Source: Dactylorhiza incarnata (Eukaryota; Streptophyta; Magnoliopsida; Asparagales; Orchidaceae). From it: a stretch of DNA of 64,000 nucleotides. Position numbers and translations under genes: made by a program. The stretch is from contig JAWHQI010000202.1 in assembly GCA_033032865.1 (NCBI GenBank), forward strand, positions 806,001 through 870,000, written 5' to 3'. The notes under the pieces were generated by a model. That model saw nothing but the letters and a program-made list of their open reading frames with translations, ran no database searches and was not told the origin of the DNA. Shown one piece after another: positions 9,756-21,303 of the stretch; position 1 is the stretch's first letter; each line of letters opens with the position of its first letter.

Positions 9756-11402
9756 TAAAGAAATACATTTGGTACCATGTGAGGCTGAATTAGGACCATC
9801 CCTTCATTATTAGCCCTTCATTTTATGAAATATCCCTGTAGCCGTCTGATCAATAAACCCTAACCAGCTCCTTCTTAAAACCCATCACCGCTCCTTCATC
9901 GCAAAAAAAAAAACTTAACCCTACTTCATCGCAAAACCCGCAACTCTCCTTCTCCTCCGCAGCCGAAAAGCAGGATGACGACCATTGTCGCGCTCCTCCC
10001 GCTGCTCATCCCGCTGCACCTCCCTCTTAACATGACTCCTTCTGTTGCAGCTCCCTCTCGCGCCCATCCGCTGCACCTCCCTCTTAAGCCTCTCGCGCCT
10101 CTTGCGCCTCTCGCGCCTCTCGCGCCTCTCGCGCCTCTCACGCTGCAGCTCCCTCTCGCGCCACTCCCGCTGCAACGCTCCTTCGCATCCTCTGATCCAT
10201 CGACAAAGAAGGCTACAGCGCCACCAAGCTACTGCTACACTCAAAGGTCCTCAACCATCTTCCACATTCTTCACTTTTCTTCAGCCCTAGCCACTCTTTC
10301 TAATTTTATTCAGCCCTAATGGCAGGAATCGAAGCAAGCACTGGGATCATGCATCACTAAGCAGAGCAAATCAGGAACAACTCTGTAAATCCATCATTCT
10401 ACAGAAATGGGCTCATGCACCACTAAGCAGAACAAATTCATAATTTCTGAAAATCCATCATTCTATATGCTTCCTGAGCTTCTTCGCCAAATCAACGGTA
10501 ATCCATATACTCAAAGATATTTATGAATTTTCTGTGTAGGATCTTCAACGCGTATTGATAAGACCGTCATTCGGCACCATAAATTTACTCAACGAGAGGT
10601 GTCCGGTCATCTGCCCAGCCACATTACAATGATCAAGTTAGGGAATATTCTGTATAGGATCTTCATGAAAATTTGCATTCCCATAGATCAAGTTCAGCCA
10701 TATTAGAATGATCAAGTTCAGCCATATTAGAATGATCAAGTTAGGAACTTTTATGTATAGGATCTTTATGAAAATTTGCATGTCCATAGATCAAGTTAGG
10801 GAGTATTGAATTTGGAAACTATTGTGGTAATTATTGGAAGTAAAATGAGAACCTCAAAAAAACTATAAACCATCCCTAAAATCCAATAACGAAAAGCTTC
10901 AAATAACTGTTATGGAAATTTCAGCACAAATAATTTCAATGGAAGTTATAGACCATCCTGCACATTTATTTTATTACTGTCATTATTTTTTATTTTATTA
11001 AAGCTCCGGTTACTAATTTGCTTCTCTCATTGCACATCATCTCAGGTTTCTTTATTTTTCCTTACAACTACCTGCACATTTATGCGATTATTGTCATTAT
11101 TATTTGTTTAATTTGAGCTCCCACAGAACTGCTGTGCCAAAGATGATATCAAACCCTACTAAACCTTATAGCTACCTGCACTTTCTTTGGTAAATAATTG
11201 ATGAGATCAAACCTTATTATATTCCAAGATATAGAAAAGCTTCAAATGCACCTTGCATAGAAGGAGAATAATAACATGGGTCTTTACATAAATCTATTTC
11301 GAAGAATGTCGCCGCCCGATCACTGTGCTAAGGTAAAACTACACCCATTTCTAGAGGTTCAAAATAACGCAGAGCAATGAACACAAAAGTAAATATGACT
11401 GG
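9756..11402. other. Non-coding region with degenerate short repeats
   Basis: Nothing identifiable as a gene apart from the weak ORF at 9975. A 9-bp minisatellite (CTCGCGCCT, about six copies) lies at 10087-10140. Imperfect direct repeats of about 25 bp (CACTAAGCAGAGCAAAT type) lie at 10350 and 10420. A 24-bp direct repeat (TTCAGCCATATTAGAATGA core) lies at about 10690-10737. The rest is AT-rich. Confidence 0.5.
9975..10319 (+). CDS. Hypothetical low-complexity ORF
   Basis: A 114-codon frame with an ATG after a CT-rich leader. Much of it is the repeat PLAPLAPLAPLAP, produced by the 9-bp minisatellite. It could be a captured first exon, but the repeat alone would keep the frame open. Probably not a gene. 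Confidence 0.12.
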   Translation: MTTIVALLPLLIPLHLPLNMTPSVAAPSRAHPLHLPLKPLAPLAPLAPLAPLAPLTLQLPLAPLPLQRSFASSDPSTKKATAPPSYCYTQRSSTIFHILHFSSALATLSNFIQP

Positions 11403-11545
11403 GTGCATGCGGGGGGGGGAAGCCTGTCGGGGGGCGGGCGAAGTCCACTGGGGGGCGGGCGAAGCCCCCCGGGGAGGGCGAAGCCCGCCGAGGGCGGGCA
11501 GGGTACTGTCGCACGGGGCACGGGGGGGCCCCCGTGCACTGTCAC
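11403..11545. repeat. GGGCGAAGCCC hairpins and a 20-bp palindrome
   Basis: Three to four GGGCGAAG(C/T)CC motifs occur at 11415-11495, then GGGTACTGTCGCAC. A perfect 9-bp stem GCACGGGGG-2 nt-CCCCCGTGC follows at 11518-11537, ahead of a TA-rich stretch. It resembles the structure at 8646-8770. Confidence 0.55.
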
Positions 11546-12203
11546 TCGTATATATATATATAAATTAATGTTACTATTTAAACAATATACTTTAGTATAG
11601 AAATTATATATGTGAGCCCCTCCTCCATGCCTCCCCGTGCCCTGTAGTGCTTCCGCGCCGGGGCAAGGCGGGAGTCCGAGGGACAAAGCGGAAGTCGCCG
11701 CCGAGGGGGTCGGGGTTGGAGAGTGGGTTTGTAATGACAGGGCACGAGGCTTCTTCTCCATGTCCGCCGGGGATGGAAACAGGGCACAGGGCTTCTTCTC
11801 CATGTCCGTCGGGGCTCGCCGAGGCTGGAAACAGTGCACAAGACTTCTTCTCCATATCTGTCAGGGCTCGTCGGGGCTGGAAATAGGGCACGAGGCTTCT
11901 TCTCCATGCCCGCCTTCGATATCTGCTCTTCTTCTCTCTCCTTCGCTGAAAACGCCGATGACTGGAGGTCGAGGTAGCTGGTTGCTAACGTCAGAACTCA
12001 TAAGAGGATCGAAATGCGTGCGTTAGGAACGGGAGGCGGAAAAACAAATGAAAAAAACGGAAGCGTTTCGTTTACAAGAAACGTACCAGACTAGAATCGC
12101 TCAACCAAATGAAGCCTTAATTTCTCAAATACTATTATTATTATTTATTATTTATTATTTATTTGTCTTATTGAGCATATTCTCCTTGCCACATAAACAA
12201 TTA
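11546..12203. other. Non-coding region with four 42-51-bp imperfect repeats
   Basis: The block GGGCACGAGGCTTCTTCTCC recurs in four degenerate copies between about 11735 and 11915 (spacing about 42, 51 and 51 bp). The minus-strand open frames across it are repeat-driven. No gene is supported. The region ends in a short TTATTA-rich stretch. Confidence 0.5.
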
Positions 12204-12550
12204 GGGTCCATTCGGCAACTTGGAATTGGAATTGGGGAATTGAAATTCAGCAAATTCCAAAAACTGCAGGAATTGGAATTGGATGAATTCCAATTCAGCT
12301 GGTCAGGTGCTATGCAGAATTTGGCATTAGAAATTGGAATTGGACAATTCTTCTGTTCGATTGCAGAATGGAATTCAGATCTGAAATTAAAAATAACAGA
12401 GTAGAAAAAATAATACAAACAAAAGAAAGTCCATACACATAATTGTAGTCCTCACACATTAAAGTCCACACACGTAAAAAAGATGCACGCATAAAAAAGT
12501 CCACAAACAAACAATCCACATAAATACTACTAATTATGCTGCATTCGGAG

Positions 12551-13467
12551 CTACTCCAGTTTAAGGTCGTCTGGCAAAGTCATGAATACTCTAAATTTAG
12601 TGGTATCGCGAGAGAGTATATCTGTGACATTGAGTAATTCATGTTTTTGCAGCTGGGGTATATTACCAAGGGCAACATATATGGCTTTAGCACATGTCAG
12701 CGACGTATCTACAACAATAACGTGTCTTCCCAAAAATGACTTATCCATGTTAGAGGCAACACTAAATATGGCTTCTGCCAATGCATCAATCCCACATGAT
12801 CTTTTTTCCTTCTTTTGTGTGCTTCCCTCCCCTACAAATCCAGGATGATCTCCTGAATTGTTACTTTTTTCCACAAAAGACTCTATGTCTATCTCGATAA
12901 CATTCTCCGTTGCTGTCACAGCATGACTACCATTGACCTTCTCATTACCACAACACTCTCAAATCTGACCAATTAATAATAACTTTCCCTTTGTAATGTT
13001 TGAATGTTGGATGAGCCTGCAAATTTGCACAAAATAATAAGTAACAAACATAGAATATAGATTATTTTACATGTAAGGACATATAACAAAACTAGAATGT
13101 TGGTTACCTTTATGTAGTTTGCCCATACTTCTTCACTATCAACCTTGACCATATGTTATTCTCAATCCCTTCCAAAACCACTAGTATCTAGCATAACACT
13201 TGCATCGTGATAATATTTGTTCTAAGTTTTTAGTCGTGATGTGATCTTTTCTTTGTTAAAATCCACATTGCAAATCTCTTTCAATGTTGATATGGCCACT
13301 GTGAAGGTCATATACTTCCATCTATTGGGTGTCTTGTGACCCATGTTATGTTGCTTGAGCAAGACATTTGATATAGCTCTATCCATTTGCCCAATCCAAT
13401 GTAATGTAAGACCATTTGCTCTTGGTTGTTGACATTTCGTTAGACTTCTCCATGCTACAATTATCAA
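12551..13467 (-). pseudogene. Myb/SANT-like domain protein (broken)
   Basis: Exon 1 (13467 to about 13118) encodes LHWIGQMDRAISNVLLKQ, then VDFNKEKITSRLKT, FGRD and VDSEEVWANYIK. This is the order seen in the plant Myb/SANT-like DNA-binding domain family (PF12776). A GT-AG intron fits 13117-13017, and exon 2 resumes AHPTFKHYKGK. The C-terminal part (12919-12551) has CGIDALAEAIFSVASNMDK and LGNIPQLQKHELLNVTDIL, matching the family tail. Stops after RLKT, within FGRD-E and after the AHP block break the frame. Confidence 0.7.
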
Positions 13468-13479
13468 ACATAGAACATA

Positions 13480-13625
13480 ACACTATAACATTAAACATAA
13501 CATTGAACATTAATCATAACATAACAGTAAACAGTAAGCAGTGACATAACATTAAACAATAAACATAACATAACATTGAACATGAATCATTAAACAAAGT
13601 TGTAGCAGTGAGCAATTACATAAGT
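13480..13625. repeat. Degenerate AACATTAAACAT repeat
   Basis: About 140 bp made of variants of CATAACATTAAACA. Confidence 0.75.
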
Positions 13626-14454
13626 CCTCTACGAGCCTGATCTAAGTATCAAGATCTAACATAATTATCCAACAAAAAAATCTTCAAATCTATCATATCC
13701 CCAACAAGGAGACGGGGCAGAAGAAGAAGGAGACGCCAAGTCGGAAGGAGACAGGGATCGAAGGAGGAGAAGAGGCAGACGTGATTACCTGATGCGGCGA
13801 ATCAAATGATGGAGGTGATGGAATAAGACAGACCGAGGCGGCTGGAACAGTCGAGATTGTCGGGCTCGTCTCTTCCCTGGGGAAATTGGGAATATCGAAC
13901 GAGAATATCAAACTTTGACCCTAAGAATTGGAGTTATCTTTGTTTTATAAACATTGGAATCGGCTGAAAACCATTTCCAACCTAATTCCACGGTATCGTA
14001 CAACGCACATGGAATTGGACATCCCAATTCCAAGTCTGGAATTCCAAATCTGGCCGGCGGAACGTGGTCTTGTAATTTTTGACTAATTGTAGCTCATTTT
14101 TATAATTTCCTTATGCAAATTTTTTGATTGAGATGCAGTACTATTTTTTAAGGTGCGGCTTTGATCTTCTTTTGTGACTATAACTGGGATGATGAATGTT
14201 TGTACAACTATGTTAATCAATGTGCTCATGTAAATTTTGATTTCTTATAATTTTATTGAGATGATAATTACAACCCGATGTATTTGCGTATAAATTACAT
14301 AGATATATCAATTGATACAATGATGGTTTTTTTTAAAGCTTTAGGCTCCCGTTTGGCACATCAGTGGTGATCATGAACGCGGTGGCCGGTGGTTATGAGT
14401 TGTCGTTTGTGAACGCCCAACCTCACATAAGGAACTTCCACTACTAGGAAAATA

Positions 14455-14645
14455 ATTTTTAGCCACATTTTTTTGCCAGGGGTAAAAAATCATGGCTAAA
14501 ACTATAGCATTTGCCACGGTTACAAAAATCATAGCTAATAATAAAGTTTTAGCTAGGGAGCAAAAAGTCATGGCTAATACTTATGTATTAGCCACGGGTT
14601 ATAAAAACTTGTGGAAAATAGTTCTTTTTGCCACGGTTAGTTTCG
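14455..14645. repeat. CACTA left subterminal repeats
   Basis: Variants of TTAGCCACGG and its inverse CCATGGCTAA occur about eight times. In CACTA elements such repeats bind the transposase-associated protein. Confidence 0.75.
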
Positions 14646-16040
14646 TTTGGCTCTCATAAAGCCCTAATCACCTAACGATGCTCTCTGCTCCCCCGCTCGA
14701 CATTTCAGCTCTCTCCTTGCGGCTTACCCCCAACTCCCGTGCTCGACGATAAGTTAGGGCTACTCTATCTACAACGGTCTCCTCTGAGCCCGATCGAACT
14801 CCTCCGGCGAGCTCACTCTTCTCTCAACCACATGCGTGAGTGCAGCATACTGCATATGAATGCAGCCTCCCGCATACGTTCGACTGTAGATCCAGCCTCT
14901 CCAATGACGGAAGAAGCCCCTGTGTGCCATTGCAGATCAATGGAGAGCACCCTCTGACAATAACAAGGTGGCAAATCTTTATCTTCCTCGTCGATTCAGA
15001 ATCGAGCAGTAAGGGATCTCCCATTTCCAGGCCACTATCAGCGGGATCGAAGTTTTTCGGGTGAAATCGGCGTTTCTTCCTCCTTTTCGCGACCTAGACG
15101 AGCGCCTCATTCATTTAATTCGACGATTTTCCATCAGGGTAACTCAGATCTCTTCAATGCCGACTACATCAATATTACCATCCATTTTCTGGAGGCATTT
15201 TGGTCTTCCGATCCAAAGCAAACAAAAGGAGACATGGTCTTTGTTCAACTTTCATCATCGGCAAGTCAAAACTGGAGCAAGGCAGCATCCCCTTCATCTT
15301 CTTACTCCAGCTTGTCGTGTTGATGGGCCTTCAACTTCTTCTTTGTATAGATCTCGTGAAGCCAGAGATTCTCCAGGTTTGATCAAACAAGGAAGCTACC
15401 TTTCTAAACTATTATATGTCATCCTACCTTTTTTATCTTCAAGACCATTTCATATAGTTAGACCTTTTTTTATCTTCAAGACCATTCTAAACTTTAAATT
15501 TTTTTTAATAATCTAGTTTATAAACTCTATTATTGCTGCCCCAGTTTCAAGAAGTTATAAAGAGTGCATTGCAATAGATTGTCAATCTAGTGGGAAGTTA
15601 TGGCATTTGCATTTTACTCCAGATGGAATTTATAGGAGAAAGGTATCTCATGACATTTTTGGTGGTCATACTTAATCAAATAAAAGGTATGCAAGATCAA
15701 TTACCTGGCATCTGCAACCACTGCAATAATCTATAAATTCAATTATGAATAAGGAAAGGTAACACTTGTGTCAAATGCAGGTACTAATTTATATGCAATC
15801 GTATGCAGAAATCAAGCAAATTAAAAGGCCATATATATTACAAGCACACCGAAGAAAAAATTGATTAAAATTACATAGAGTTCATTGATAACCAGGATGA
15901 CTTAGATCTTACTGAAAATGTTGTAATATTATTTGTGAAGTTAACTACTATATGTCCATAGTGCATGTAGAAATAGTCAAAATTTTACCTCCATCTAAAT
16001 ACAGTTTCATACGCATGTGTTTTCAATTAATGCAATATTA

Positions 16041-16169
16041 GGGCCTCGTTTGGGGACTTATTTTCACCGGTCAAGCGGTTACGATCGCATGAACCGGATC
16101 TTAATTAAGGTCCGGTTCATGCGGTCGTAACCGCTTGACCGGTGAAAATAAGTCCCCCCAAACGGAGCC
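16041..16169. mobile_element. Foldback MITE, near-perfect palindrome
   Basis: Two arms of about 64 nt meet at TTAATTAA (16101-16108). Outer ends are GGGCCTCGTTTGGGG and CCCCCCAAACGGAGCC, flanked by TA. Only a few mismatches and small indels separate the arms. It lies inside the CACTA element. A transcript would form a hairpin of about 60 bp. Confidence 0.9.
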
Positions 16170-16384
16170 TAGATTGCAACGGCTTCAGGCCTGGTCGCTT
16201 TTATATCACCCATAGTGGATGTGCAATTATGGCATGAACAAAGCCTCAGCAGGTCTTATGAATGAACAATTATTCCATCATTATTACTTTCTTTTGTTCT
16301 CTACTAATAGTTATATATTGTATTGTGACACACATTTGTTATCTTATTATTAGCATTCTATATTTTTTAAAAAAATATAGAAAT

Positions 16385-16745
16385 TATTATTTGCCATGGT
16401 TTTAAATCGTTGCAAAATAGTTAAACAAAAATTCTGAATTATTATTAGCCACGGTTTTTAACCGTGGCCAATAGGTAGAGCATTTGCCACGGCCGGAAGC
16501 CGTGGCAAATAGCCCAAAATTACGGTTATTGAGTATCTTTTGCCACGGGGCAAAACCGTGGCAAAAGATCTAAGTATTAGCCACGACATTAATTGTTTGT
16601 GGCTAATATTTTTTGTCACAGTCAATCCGTGGCAAAAACTCTTTCTCCACGCGATCTTTAGCCACGAATTTTTTTCGTGGCTATACCGTGACAAAAACTC
16701 TTTAGCCACAATTTTGGACTTTTTATCAGTGCAATTTGCTCTCGC
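16385..16745. repeat. CACTA right subterminal repeats
   Basis: At least a dozen GCCACGG/CCGTGGC motifs in both orientations, several paired as hairpins (for example TTGCCACGG with CCGTGGCAA at 16490-16508 and 16540-16564). Confidence 0.8.
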
Positions 16746-16907
16746 CAAAATTCTATTTTCTTGTAGTGTTCATTCACTTTTATGTTCAAAACTATTTTTT
16801 TTCTTGGTGGCGGTCATAACCATTGTCTTACCAAACATGCATTCTATGATGGTGGCGTTTTTGTCTAAACTCACCGGAGCAAAAAACCCGCGCCAAACGG
16901 AGTCTTA

Positions 16908-18322
16908 ATGAGCTCGAGGACTATATGATGAGTATGTAATATATTAATACCTTTGAAAATTTTGAGATTTCTTGTTTCTTGGCAGGACTAAAGAACGATA
17001 CAGTAGCATTACAAGCTTGAGCATCACTATAAGTGTCCTCAATTTATATTATCTCTCCAAGTGTATTGAATGAGGCAAGTCAATGGCAGAGGAGCCTTTG
17101 ATGTAGTGTTCATTATTACAATTTTACATTTTTTTAGTTTTAGTATTTGCAAGATTAAAAAAAACACGGCGAAGCCCCGTGTATGAAAAAAGATCAGCCG
17201 ATATTTGATCCTAAGTATGAAAAGAGACTAGTCATCATTTGACCATGAAAATTGACATGTGTTTCATGCCAATTTTCAACTCCCACCTACCGGTTCTACC
17301 TCATGTCATCTACCACCACTACCTCCAAGGATTTGACTATGTAAATAGTCATTATGGAGGATGGTAAAGACATTCACTTCTCTTCAAACACAAACATTGA
17401 AAGATTTCTCTTGGGAGGCTTTTGTGGCGATCAGTCTTAGTTTGGGAGAGCTTTCAAACGTCGTTTTACTATGTTGATGAGAAATACTTTGCCTACACGA
17501 ATTAGATATGAAGTAGATTTGGACAAGGATTCGAAGAGGCATATTGAAGAGGATTTGTGTAATCTGTCATTGTCAGTAACTTATAATTTTCTGCTACTAT
17601 TTATTGTGTAATATTATGTAGTGCGAAGTTGGTGAATATCATGTGTGGAACGAGAAGGGAAAGCCTTGTATTTGCTATTTATTTTTTCATAAATCTCTAG
17701 TGGTGAATTTTCGGGTTAGATTCTGATCATCCAGTAGTTTTCACCTTATTGGATTTCCACATTAAATTCGTGTGTTACTTTTATTTGTTGTTATTATTGT
17801 GCTATATTTTTGGTTGTGTATCATCATACCGCCAAAGCGGTCGTGCATATACTTGCTCGGACTAATTTATAGATGCTCTGATTGACCTTGCACGCTCTCT
17901 AGCCCAACACCTTGTTTATCTATCTCTAGTCATCATTTGCCTCGTGACCATGACAATTAAAAAGTTCGTGCCATTACTTTTTTTTTGTTGCAAGTCTCTT
18001 AATTTTTTTCATATTGAATTTATTTCAACATTTTTAATGGGTCAATTTTATGTACTTATGCCCAAATCATCTACATATATTTTTTGGAGATTTAAATTCC
18101 CTTCCACATGATTATTTAACAATTTAAGATTCCTAAATTCTTCCTAGGGACACCTTATAATTATTGTTTCTTTTGCTCTTATTTGTTGGTTTTTTGCCAT
18201 CATCAGTCATATAATTAGCGACATGCACATGTCCTCATATATATATTTGTCTCTCTCCCCCTCTTTCTCTAAATATTCACACGTGTACACAAACACACAC
18301 ACACATCCTCTCTAAGTTTGTT
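16908..18322. other. AT-rich non-coding region
   Basis: No gene recognised. A GT-rich/CAG boundary at about 16984 and an exon-like stretch at 17430-17570 could be gene debris. A hairpin CACGG-CGAAGCC-CCGTG type occurs at 17166-17185, and a short CA microsatellite at 18280-18303. Confidence 0.45.
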
Positions 18323-18523
18323 AAATTATAGGTAGCACTCCTCTTACTTTTGAAATTACAAAAATATCTCTTGTAAGTTTACATTTTAAGACATCCATGC
18401 ACAAAAAGATCCCCCTTAAAATTTACTCCAACTGTGTATTATGTGCATTGATGTTATGAAATGTAAACTCATAGGGGAGAATTTCGTAATTTCAAAAGTA
18501 AGAGGGTGCAACATGTAATTATG
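18323..18523. mobile_element. Inverted-repeat MITE, about 65-bp arms
   Basis: Arms at about 18323-18390 and 18455-18523 are inverted copies. Both contain CTCTTACTTTTGAAATTAC and end inward at AAGTTTACATTT / AAATGTAAACTC. No target duplication was assigned. Confidence 0.75.
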
Positions 18524-18629
18524 CTAACTTCCAAGATTTTTTTGGTAATTATATATATTCTCTCTTTTTATAACACAAGCACTCTGACGTGGGATTTCAA
18601 ATGATAGTGGTAACATTATGTCTGTACAA

Positions 18630-19062
18630 ATAATATAACAATAGGTCCGGTCGGGACCTCACGTCATATTGAACACACAAGCTAGACGTTAAAAGATGAT
18701 AAACATAAATGAGAGACTACACAGAGTAAAGTAAATATGTTGGTGGAAGCTTTGATTATAATGCAGACATGAATGCCCACATCACTAAGACATGATATAC
18801 AATAAATTTTTAAACATCAACTCACAGGCCGGCAAAAATAATATATATAATATACACACAGACTATCTCTCTCTTCAAACAACATAACAATAGGTCCGGC
18901 CGGGTCTCCACTGCATATTGAACACACAAACTAGCATTAAAAGATGATAAACAAAAATGAGAGACTACATATAGTAAAGTAAATACGCTAGCGAAAGCTT
19001 TGGTTATAACACAAACATGAATGTCCACATCACTAGGAAATGATATACAATAAAGTTCCTGC
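18630..19062. repeat. Tandem duplication, 249-bp offset
   Basis: The segment around ACAATAGGTCCGG at 18638 recurs at 18887 with about 15% divergence over more than 170 bp, including AGATGATAAAC and GAGAGACTAC. Confidence 0.8.
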
Positions 19063-19513
19063 CTTAAGGCTTCACAATACATCTAGTGTATCAATACAAA
19101 GTAGTGTTCATACAAACATCGGCTCACATGCCAGAAAATAAGGAAAGCAATAAAAGAGTTCGACCTTCATGGGCTAGCTCAGCTTTAGGCTTTTGCCCAC
19201 TACTTTCCACTAAGTTCTCTAGCACCTGCACCAAACATAAATAGGTGGTAAATGAGGGTCACCTTTGAGCTGACCACAAACCGCATAGCGATCCCCCCCC
19301 CCCCCTCCCCGACCATTCTAGCAGGCTCCGGGGAGGGTCACCACTCACCTGCAATCAAGCCGTAATATGCAATATGTAGCAAAACAAAGAAAGTACAACT
19401 ACTCTACGCAAGGTGAGGTTTCAAGCACAATCAACTCTTCTAGGTTGAGCATCAAATAAAGTGGAACCTATGAATGCAATTGATAATGGTTGGGTTCACC
19501 CAGAGGTTCACCA
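19063..19513. other. No gene seen; internal side of degraded element E
   Basis: Contains a run of 13 C at 19293-19305. The last bases before 19514 (minus strand TGGTGAACCTCTGGG) begin with TGG and could be a primer site, though they do not match initiator tRNA-Met. Confidence 0.35.
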
Positions 19514-21303
19514 TGTAAGACCCCCTTCGGAAACTGACCCGAACAGGGAATCTTATCGCACACCACCGCCAATCCGCAACAAAGAAGGGGAAAACGAAAG
19601 AGTAGAGGTATGAACGTCTTACACTCTCCCATCATTCTCTTCCAAGCTGCGAATCGACGATGGTGCTAAGCGAACAACCATCACACCCCAACCAGGGTTC
19701 ACTATGAGCAGTAGCGGAAGTAGTACTAGCGGAAGACTGACAGCCACGTAGTAGAGCACAGAAATATATGAGTATATAAGACAAGACAGAAATAGCCACA
19801 ACAACGGCACGATGGCCCCACAGTCCAAGTACAACAGTCTATAGAAAATTCGGGGGCTCACAAGTAACATGCCAAGCCGGATGAAAAATGATATATATGT
19901 GCAGTAAATATGTAAATCTAATGAGCTAACTATATGACTGATAATGTTGTCAGGGGTAGCAACGATCATCATCATGCCTTCTATCTTCACGCCAAGTCCA
20001 CGTCAAGTCCACGGAAACACCCACGGTTTCGGTTGCATCGCCTTCGGCGGATAAAATGATAAGCGCGAACGCGTCAGTCAAACTAGACTGAGTGGTTCTT
20101 CCCGCTCCCCCCAAAGCCCTAACGCTCAAGGGAGGGAAATACCACGCTGCAGAAAGTAACAGACAGTATATATGCAATAATAACAGACGAATAGTATAAT
20201 ATGTAATAAGTAAAGTAGCAACCTATCAGTTGTGAGCATATGAGTAAGCAGTGTATAAAAGACAATGAAGGTATAAGTCCTACTGTTTCGAACCTAGCGG
20301 TGTCCACACTCACACACCCAACGAAAGCTAAACTAAACAGTATGAAACATGCTATCATCTAAGAGCAGTATAAGTAAAAGTATAAACCCAACCGGGATTA
20401 ACATCATTGTCACAAATGCACATGAAATCTATGTCAACATAAACTTAACAAACACACAATGTCGAGACGCAAGCACTTGATCGAAATCAAGTACAAACTA
20501 ACGACTGAGACACTTATTCGTGGGGTAGCTAATCCCACAGGCACCACCATCGTGGCCAAATGGTGGCAGTGACACGTCCTGGCCGCTTCTAGAGTGTTTA
20601 AGCACTATCACCCCTAGGCCTTACATACGGCTGTCTGAGCCCGTACTCAGTCATCGCCCATACTGGCGGAACAAACAAAAGAACCGAGGCATAGCTCAGG
20701 TCGAACTCCAGGTGGGTATCACCTACACAAACAACAAACTAGGCTAGGGCGCACGTTGTTGTTCAACCATGAGGCTATCCTAGAGTCACTGTACGAACCC
20801 TCTGGAGTGTGCCACCGAGAGAGTCAGCGACCCGCCACATCACACACATGCAAACATACAAACAATCACTTAGGGGAAAGAACACCCTACTAATCATCAC
20901 ACATGAGGGAAAGACACTCAGCCAGTGTATCGTCCCACCCTAGCACTCTCTGCGTTACAGGTGGACGCTATAGATCTCCTTGATGAGAGTCTCAAACCAC
21001 TCCTCATCACTTAGGGGAAATGAACACCCTATCATATCCAAGGTCACCAACAGTTATAATTCATCAGCTTTTATACTTTAGATTAATAACCTATAATGTA
21101 ATACAACATGAGTCGCTCCTCAATTTATATTCTCATTCAATCACACAGTTCATATTACCCTCATCAGGTCAGGATTGTCACTATTGACTTCAAACATACT
21201 TATTGAGGATTCAAAAACCTGATTCATTTCCAAGATAAGGTTATACTCATCAAGACTGGATCACCGCACGAGATCTAGTCTAGGTCATTAATCACATCCT
21301 ACA
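19514..21303 (-). mobile_element. Degraded LARD-like LTR (E), related to D
   Basis: It begins TGTAAGACCCCCTTCGG, like D (TGTAAGATC...CTTCCGG), with AATCTTAT following in both. Collinear similarity with D continues: GTAGCTAATCCC...GGCACC..CCATCGTGG.CAAA.GGTGGCAG at 20525-20575 matches 51990-52035, and GACCCGCCACATC at 20830 matches 52272. It is interrupted at 21303 by the chromovirus and resumes at 29875. No coding. Confidence 0.6.

Larger units (their letters stand above)
12204..14064. mobile_element. PIF/Harbinger-like DNA transposon remnant
   Basis: The left end is TTA followed by GGGTCCATTCGGCAACTTGG. The right end, read inverted, is GTTCCGCCGGCCAGATTTGG, imperfectly similar. Both ends are followed by GGAATTGGAATT-type subterminal repeats. 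No second TTA was found at the right edge, so that boundary is approximate. Inside is a Myb/SANT-like gene, the kind of accessory ORF known from PIF/Harbinger elements. No DDE transposase is visible, so it is non-autonomous. Confidence 0.55.
14439..16768. mobile_element. Non-autonomous CACTA (En/Spm) transposon
   Basis: The left terminus is CACTACTAGGAAAATA and the right terminus read inverted is CACTACAAGAAAATAG. Target duplication TTC lies at 14436-14438 and 16769-16771. At 2330 bp it has no recognisable transposase. The interior (about 14660-16380) resembles captured exon/UTR sequence but gives no identifiable protein. Subterminal GCCACGG-type repeats are dense at both ends. Confidence 0.9.
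14344..16904. mobile_element. Tourist-like MITE split by a CACTA element
   Basis: The ends are GGCTCCCGTTTGGC (14344) and GCGCCAAACGGAGTC (to 16904), imperfect terminal inverts flanked by TTA at 14341-14343 and 16905-16907. This is the Harbinger-type target duplication. Without the CACTA insertion the element is about 228 bp. Confidence 0.8.
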
